Origin: JBOGZI01 sp050697275
GTDB lineage: Bacteria; Actinomycetota; Thermoleophilia; Solirubrobacterales; 70-9
Reading direction: 5' to 3'
Assembly (NCBI GenBank): GCA_050697275.1
Contig: JBOGZI010000272.1
Span: forward strand, 1-18,331
DNA: 18,331 nt
Shown here one piece after another: positions 13,733 through 18,331 of this stretch; positions within the stretch are counted from its first letter, which is position 1, and every line of letters starts with the position of its first letter. The position numbers and the translations under genes were made by a program. The notes beneath the pieces are model-generated. The model was given only the letters and a program-made list of their open reading frames with translations, was not told where the DNA came from and did no database searches.

Positions 13733-15469
13733 TCAGCAGCCCCGCCTCCGCAGGCGCTTGCGGAGCTTCCGCTTCTGCTTCTTGGACTTCGCCTTCTGCT
13801 TCTTGGACTTCGCCTTCTTGAGCTTGGACTTCGCCTTCTTCAGCTTGGCCCGCAGCTTGGTGCAGCGATTCGAGGCCGTGGCCGGGGTCGCGAGCGCGGC
13901 CGGGGTCGGGGCCGTCGCCGGGGTCGGGCCCCCCGTCGTCGGCGCCGGGGCATTCGCCTCTCCGGCCGGCCAGACGCCGTTGGTCAGACGGACGTTGTAG
14001 AAGCCGCTGAGGCCGTCCGAGTACCAGATCTCCCTGCGCTTCGGGACGAAGGAGGGACTTGACATCGCCCAGTTGCTGGGCGACGGGATCACTCCCGCCG
14101 GCGGCACGATGCGGGGATCGACGGGCGCGTTGAAGTAGGCGATCTCTCGAGGGTTGTGGGGGTCGCGGATGTCGAACACCCGCAGCCCCGAGAGGATCAT
14201 GCTGCAGGCGACGATCTCCGGATCGACGCGGGTCGGCACGTTGCAGTAGTGGCCGGCGTAGCCCTGGACAGGGTTCTGGGCGCCGTTGTCGTTCGCCTGG
14301 GCGGCGAAGTTCTCCGGCTGGTGGACCGCGAGTCGCAGGTTCGAGATCACCTGCGGCTGGGTCTCGTCGCCGATGTCGATGATGCGGCCGGCGCCGACCT
14401 CTGACTGGGCCCCGAACTCATCGATCTCGACCAGGTAGGGATGGCCGTCGCGCGTGAACGGGATCGCGTTCTGGGGAATGCTCATTGAGGCCCACTGCAG
14501 GCGCGAGACCTCGCGCACTGTCGGGTTGAGGACCCGGTTCTGCACCCCGGTGGTGTCGAGGATGATCAGCCCCGAGTTGATGCCGGCGACGTAGGCCCGG
14601 TTGCCGTCGTTGCTGATCGACAGGCCGTGCGAGTCGTAGTTTCCGAGCCAGAGCGGCACGGGCACCGAGGGATTGCTGATGTCGAGCGCGACGATCGTCT
14701 GGCCCGCGGGCGACGCCGAGTAGAAGGTCTTCCCGTCCGGCGCGAGGCCGCTCTCGTGGCCGAGGACGCCGAGCGGGGTTGAGGACTTCAGCACCGGGTT
14801 GCGGCAGTCCTGGGAGATGTCGTAGACGTCGACGATGCCGACGTTGGTCAGCAGGTTGCCCGCCACCGCCACCATCACGCCCCGCTGCTGGCTAAGCACG
14901 AGCGACTCGTGCGGGGTGTTCATCGCCGGGGTCAGCAGCCGCGCCGTCAGGCTGGGATCTCGGGGATCCGACATGTCGAGCACGTTGACGCCGCCCTCCG
15001 CATCGAGAGCGTTGGTCGGCCACATCAGGGTGGTGTCGTAGTAGGCACACTCGCGGCCGCTCGGGTCGACGTAGCGCTCGACCTTGAACCCCGCCACCGT
15101 GCCGATCGCGTTGGGTATGCGGTACTGCCCGACCAGCTCGGCGTTGCACCTCGAGCCGTCCGCCGCCTCCCCGCTGGCGTGGTCCTGCGGGCTGACGCGC
15201 CCCTGGATGCCGGTCTCGGGATCGGCGCCGGGCCCGCAGACGGCCCGCGGCGTCGGTAGCAGCGGCGGCTCTGCCGCCCGCGGCGCACCCTGCACCGGAG
15301 CCTGCGCCTCGGCCTCTCCGCCCGAGATCAGCGCCTCGGGCTCGCCGGGATCCTCGTGCGCGGGGGCGCGGTCGGCGGCCGCCAGGGCAAGGCAGAGGGC
15401 CGCAAGGGCGGTGAGGGCTGTGCCGCACAACCGCCGGCGGATCGCGCTTTCACTCCCCAAGCCGAGCAC
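13733..15469 (-). CDS. Secreted LVIVD-repeat (beta-propeller) protein with lysine-rich tail
   Basis: The product is 578 residues from GTG 15469. A signal peptide covers about 1-38 (RRR followed by LCGTALTALAALCLALAAA). Repeats of the LVIVD kind fill about 150-480: GGVNVLDMSDPRDPS, GIVDVYDISQD, IVALDISNPSVP, GLIILDTTG, GRIIDIGDETQP and GLRVFDIRDPHNP. Such repeats build a beta-propeller, usually extracellular, with no catalytic residues that I can identify. A Pro/Thr/Ala linker (about 507-534) leads to a 44-residue tail (535-578) with Cys536 at its start and Cys578 as the last residue. The tail consists of KLKKAKS-type heptads and is strongly basic. The start lies 9 nt after a TAGACT -10-like box and has no ribosome-binding site. 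The LOG gene ends 64 nt upstream on the same strand. Function is unknown; surface binding or scaffolding is plausible. Confidence 0.85.
   Translation of the reverse strand: MLGLGSESAIRRRLCGTALTALAALCLALAAADRAPAHEDPGEPEALISGGEAEAQAPVQGAPRAAEPPLLPTPRAVCGPGADPETGIQGRVSPQDHASGEAADGSRCNAELVGQYRIPNAIGTVAGFKVERYVDPSGRECAYYDTTLMWPTNALDAEGGVNVLDMSDPRDPSLTARLLTPAMNTPHESLVLSQQRGVMVAVAGNLLTNVGIVDVYDISQDCRNPVLKSSTPLGVLGHESGLAPDGKTFYSASPAGQTIVALDISNPSVPVPLWLGNYDSHGLSISNDGNRAYVAGINSGLIILDTTGVQNRVLNPTVREVSRLQWASMSIPQNAIPFTRDGHPYLVEIDEFGAQSEVGAGRIIDIGDETQPQVISNLRLAVHQPENFAAQANDNGAQNPVQGYAGHYCNVPTRVDPEIVACSMILSGLRVFDIRDPHNPREIAYFNAPVDPRIVPPAGVIPSPSNWAMSSPSFVPKRREIWYSDGLSGFYNVRLTNGVWPAGEANAPAPTTGGPTPATAPTPAALATPATASNRCTKLRAKLKKAKSKLKKAKSKKQKAKSKKQKRKLRKRLRRRGC
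13772..13855 (-). repeat. Four 21-bp tandem repeats encoding the lysine heptad tail
   Basis: Units at 13772-13792 and 13793-13813 are identical. The units at 13814-13834 and 13835-13855 diverge progressively. Each encodes one heptad of the basic tail of the LVIVD protein (KKQKAKS, KLKKAKS). Exact tandem units of 21 bp can gain or lose copies in frame by slippage. Confidence 0.8.
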
Positions 15470-15478
15470 GACGAAGGC

Positions 15479-15484
15479 AGTCTA
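15479..15484 (-). promoter_or_regulatory. Candidate -10 box (TAGACT) of the LVIVD gene
   Basis: On the minus strand TAGACT fits TANNNT and lies 9 nt before the GTG at 15469, in the 64-nt gap after the LOG gene. It would give the LVIVD gene its own promoter and an almost absent leader. No -35 is evident. Confidence 0.35.
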
Positions 15485-15533
15485 GGACGGGCCGTAAGGG
15501 CGCGCGCCGCTACCACCGGAGCCCCGGGCGCCG

Positions 15534-16061
15534 TCAGTCGAGCGTGTCGTCGGCGGCCGCGGTGCGCTCGGGCGAGCTCTCCTCGGTGACCGCCGAGGAG
15601 AGCGCCGCCTTGACCGCGTCTGCCGCGGTCTCCGCCTCGGCGATGCCGAGGTCGGTGCCGGCGCGGTTCCGCAGCGGCCAGCTCTGGAGCGAGACCACCG
15701 GCTTGCCGAGCTTGCGGGCGAAGGCGATCTCCGAGAGCGTTCCCCACTCGCCACCCACCGCGATCACCGCGTCGCCGGAGGCGAGCACGGCCAGGTTTCG
15801 GGCGTGGCCGATGCCGGTCGCGACCGCGAAGGTGACGTGCCGGTTGGCGTCCGCGGTCTCCAGCGTCGGCAGCACCCCGAGCACGGTCCCGCCGGCGCCG
15901 GCCGCGCCGCGCGAGGCCGCCTCCATCACCCCCGTCAGGCCGCCGCAGACCAGGGTCGCCCCCGCCTCGGCGATCCGGCGGCCGACCTGCTCGGCGTCGC
16001 GGAGCAGCTCCGTCTCCCCCTCGGAGGAGCCGATCACCGAGATCTGCACGGGGCGGCTCAC
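15534..16061 (-). CDS. LOG-family protein (TIGR00725 type, Rossmann-like)
   Basis: The product is 175 residues from GTG 16061. It starts with the strand VQISVIGSSEG. Next come CGGLTGVMEAASRGAAGAGG (39-58), TGIGHARNLAVLASGDAVIA (82-101) and the signature GGEWGTLSEIAFA (103-115), in which the GxxGTxxE motif of LOG/SLOG nucleotide-binding proteins is complete. LOG relatives release cytokinin-type bases from nucleotide monophosphates (PGGxGTxxE), while the TIGR00725 branch has no settled function; SLOG domains often bind nucleotide signals. The frame extends to an upstream start at 16187, but that part overlaps the helicase gene. GTG 16061 overlaps the helicase TGA by four bases (GTGA), so the two are probably translationally coupled. 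The C-terminal 25 residues are acidic and low in complexity. The fold is certain; the substrate is open. Confidence 0.88.
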   Translation of the reverse strand: MSRPVQISVIGSSEGETELLRDAEQVGRRIAEAGATLVCGGLTGVMEAASRGAAGAGGTVLGVLPTLETADANRHVTFAVATGIGHARNLAVLASGDAVIAVGGEWGTLSEIAFARKLGKPVVSLQSWPLRNRAGTDLGIAEAETAADAVKAALSSAVTEESSPERTAAADDTLD

Positions 16062-18331
16062 GAGGCCCTGCGTCCCTTCGCGGGGGTCCCGCCGGCATGG
16101 TCCCCCTTCGCCGCCCCCGCGCGCAGCATCCGGCCCATCAGCTCCAGCGCCCCGCCCTTGTGCAGGTGCTCGTTCAGGTTGCCGCACTTGGGGCTCTGCA
16201 CGCAGGAGGGGCAGCCGTCATCGCAGGGGCACTCGCGGATGAGCCGGTCCGCGTCGGCGACCAGCCGCTCGAACACCTCGTAGCCCCGCCGGGTGATCCC
16301 GACGCCGCCCGGGTGCCCGTCGTAGATGAAGATGGTCGGCGAGCCGGTCTGGTGGTGGACGTTGGTGGAGAGCCCGCCGATGTCCCAGCGGTCGCACATC
16401 GCGATCAGCGGCAGCACCGCGATCTGGCCGTGCTCGGAGGCGTGCAGGGCGCCGAGCAGGACCTCCTGCGGCAGCGCCGCCGCCATCCGGTCGCCGATCA
16501 CGTACCAGAGCGCCTGGGTGACGAAGTCCTGCTCGGGGAGGTCGAGCGAGATGATGTCGAGCACCTCGTTGTCGCCGAGGTGCTTGCGCTGGTAGGCGAT
16601 CACCTGCTCGGAGACGGAGACCGCGCCGAAGTTGAGCTCCACCCCGAGGGCGCGGCGCTGGGTGCGCACCTTCTCGACGTAGACCTCGGTCTCCCTCTTC
16701 ACCTGCGTGTAGTAGTCGCCCTGGAAGGGCCGCACCATCGCCCGCCTGGAGGCGAGGTCCAGCTCGGCGACCTCGTAGGAGCTGCCGAGGTGCAGGTAGA
16801 TCGCACCCGGGTGGACGGTGTCGAACGCCCGCTCCGCCTCGACGTGCCCCAGCATCTCGCCTGAGCCCGAGTCGACCACCGCGACGCTGTCGGCCGAGGC
16901 CGAGCGCAGCGAGATGCGGCCGGCGACGAAGTCCCCGGTGCGGGTCAGGTAACGCTCGCCTCGGCCGCGGCGCAGCTCGCCCATCGAGACCAGCCGCTCC
17001 GCCGCCTCCCGCCAGCCCTCGCCCAGCACCTCGTCGTCTTCGGGGCCGAGCGGGGCCTCGTAGGCCGCCGCGAGCAGGTGCTGCATCTGGATCTGCTCGG
17101 AGCGGTGATCGAGGATCGCCGCCTCCACCGGGCGCTCCAGGAACTCGTCGGGATGGCGGCAGAAGAACTGGTCGAGCGCGTCCTGGCCGGCGACGTAGAC
17201 CGCCAGCCCCCGGCGGCGGCGCCCGGCGCGGCCCCACATCTGGCGCAGGCTGGCGACGGTGCCTGGGAAGTTGACGCAGATCGCCGCGTCCAGCTCGCCG
17301 ACGTCGATTCCCAGCTCGAGGGCGTTGGTGGCGGCGACCGCGAGCAGCTCGCCCGAGGCGAGCTGGGACTCGATCTCCCGGCGCTGCTGCGGGGTGTAGC
17401 CGGCGCGGTAGGGAGCGATCCGGTCGGCCAGGTCGCCCCTGCCGTCCTCCGCCAGCTTCATCGAGGCGAAGCGGTTGATCAGCTCGATCCCGCGGCGGCT
17501 TCGCATGAAGCAGATCGTGCGCACGCCGCGGGAGATGAGCTCGCAGAGCAGGTCGGCGGTCTCGGAGACGGGGGAGCGGCGGGTCTGGGTGTGCTCGTCG
17601 ATCACCGGCGGATTCCACATCGCGATCTCGCGACCGGCGCGCGGGGCGCCGTCGTCGTCCAGCAGCTCGAAGGGAAGGCCGGTGAGGCGCTCGGCGAGCT
17701 CAGTGGGGTTCGCGATCGTCGCCGAGGTCAGCACGAAGCGGGGCTCCGAGCCGTACAGGCGGGCCACCCGGCGCAGCCGGCGCAGCACGTTGGCGACGTG
17801 GGAGCCGAACACGCCGCGGTAGGTGTGGGCCTCGTCCACCACCACCCAGCCGAGATTGGCGAGGAAGTCCCCCCAGCGCTTGTGGTGGGGAAGTACTCCG
17901 ATGTTGAGCATGTCGGGGTTGGTCAGCACCAGGTTGGCGCGCCGGCGGATCGAGGGGCGGTCCTCGCGTGGGGTGTCGCCGTCGTAGATCGCCTCGCGCA
18001 GGCCGGGGGGTCGCAGCTCGTCGAGCTTGCGCGCCTGGTCCTGGGCGAGCGCCTTGGTCGGATAGAGGTAGAAGGCGCGCCGCTTCGGCTCGTGGGCGAT
18101 TCCGTCGAGCACCGGCAGGTTGAAGGAGAGCGACTTGCCGGATGCCGTGCCGCTGGTCAGGATCAGCTCCGAGCGCCGCGCGGTCTCGTACGCCGCCGCC
18201 TGGTGCGAGTAGAGCGACTCGATCCCGGCCGCCCGCAGCGCGGCCGCCAGCTCGGGGTGGAGGGAGTCGGGCAGCTCCGCGAGCTTCGCCATGCCGGCCG
18301 GCTCGGAGCTCTCGGCGACCAGGCGCCCGTC
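16058..18331 (-). CDS. mrfA: DEAD/DEAH-box helicase with DUF1998 (MrfA-like), 5' end beyond window
   Basis: Numbering is from the first in-window ATG (18292). Helicase motifs: SGTASGKS (47-54, motif I), VVDEAHTYRG (151-160, motif II, DEAH), LTSATIANP (188-196, motif III) and MWGRAGRRRRG (352-362, motif VI). The DUF1998 region ends in the cysteine cluster C688, C690, C694, C697 (CPCDDGCPSC), as in Bacillus subtilis MrfA, whose equivalent CPCHDGCPSC cluster belongs to its zinc-binding part. MrfA is a 3'-5' DNA helicase of a RecA-independent pathway that repairs mitomycin C lesions. The frame stays open from 18292 to the right edge (13 more codons). MrfA has about 40 residues before the matching ELP/MPE region, so the true start probably lies outside the window. 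The 3' end is coupled by a GTGA overlap to the LOG gene. The last 25 residues are basic and poorly structured. Confidence 0.92.
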   Translation of the reverse strand, partial: DGRLVAESSEPAGMAKLAELPDSLHPELAAALRAAGIESLYSHQAAAYETARRSELILTSGTASGKSLSFNLPVLDGIAHEPKRRAFYLYPTKALAQDQARKLDELRPPGLREAIYDGDTPREDRPSIRRRANLVLTNPDMLNIGVLPHHKRWGDFLANLGWVVVDEAHTYRGVFGSHVANVLRRLRRVARLYGSEPRFVLTSATIANPTELAERLTGLPFELLDDDGAPRAGREIAMWNPPVIDEHTQTRRSPVSETADLLCELISRGVRTICFMRSRRGIELINRFASMKLAEDGRGDLADRIAPYRAGYTPQQRREIESQLASGELLAVAATNALELGIDVGELDAAICVNFPGTVASLRQMWGRAGRRRRGLAVYVAGQDALDQFFCRHPDEFLERPVEAAILDHRSEQIQMQHLLAAAYEAPLGPEDDEVLGEGWREAAERLVSMGELRRGRGERYLTRTGDFVAGRISLRSASADSVAVVDSGSGEMLGHVEAERAFDTVHPGAIYLHLGSSYEVAELDLASRRAMVRPFQGDYYTQVKRETEVYVEKVRTQRRALGVELNFGAVSVSEQVIAYQRKHLGDNEVLDIISLDLPEQDFVTQALWYVIGDRMAAALPQEVLLGALHASEHGQIAVLPLIAMCDRWDIGGLSTNVHHQTGSPTIFIYDGHPGGVGITRRGYEVFERLVADADRLIRECPCDDGCPSCVQSPKCGNLNEHLHKGGALELMGRMLRAGAAKGDHAGGTPAKGRRAS

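Overview
The window is very GC-rich, densely coded bacterial chromosome. Codon choice, frequent GTG starts, a fused PafB-PafC type WYL regulator, large LuxR-ATPase regulators, lysine-tailed secreted proteins and a collagen-like surface protein all suggest a high-GC actinobacterium, most likely class Thermoleophilia (Solirubrobacterales). That placement is inferred from protein style, not from a marker-gene comparison. I see no phage module, insertion sequence, CRISPR array or plasmid gene. No gene-free stretch exceeds 300 bases; the longest gaps are 1989-2172 and 8456-8650.

Layout. (1) 1-1988, minus: tandem WYL regulator (PafB-PafC fusion), running off the left edge. (2) 2173-3033, plus: class I SAM methyltransferase, divergent from the regulator across a gap holding a 15-bp perfect dyad and a candidate promoter. 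(3) 3042-5888, minus: LuxR-family regulator with an N-terminal AAA ATPase. (4) 5975-7422, plus: a small unknown protein translationally coupled to a collagen-like, beta-roll, S74-chaperone surface protein. (5) 7451-8455, minus: OB-fold plus HD exoribonuclease of YhaM type. (6) 8565-9349, plus: a possible 28-codon leader ORF, then a CDP-alcohol phosphatidyltransferase. (7) 9412-11937 and 11992-13587, plus: two exported amidohydrolases, one penicillin-acylase-like and one neutral-ceramidase-like. (8) 13640-13712, minus: tRNA-Phe(GAA). (9) 13733-15469, minus: secreted LVIVD-repeat protein with a lysine-rich heptad tail. (10) 15534-18331, minus: a LOG-family (TIGR00725-type) protein coupled to an upstream MrfA-type DEAD-box/DUF1998 helicase that runs off the right edge.

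How the genes may work together. Units 4, 7 and 9 encode cell-surface or exported proteins; with the phospholipid-head-group enzyme of unit 6 the middle of the window has an envelope theme. Units 1 and 10 point to DNA-damage biology, since PafBC regulates damage response in mycobacteria and MrfA repairs mitomycin lesions in Bacillus; any link between them here is speculation. The arrangements I would look at first are the coupled small protein plus trimeric-adhesin-like protein, and the helicase-LOG pair with its 4-base start/stop overlap.
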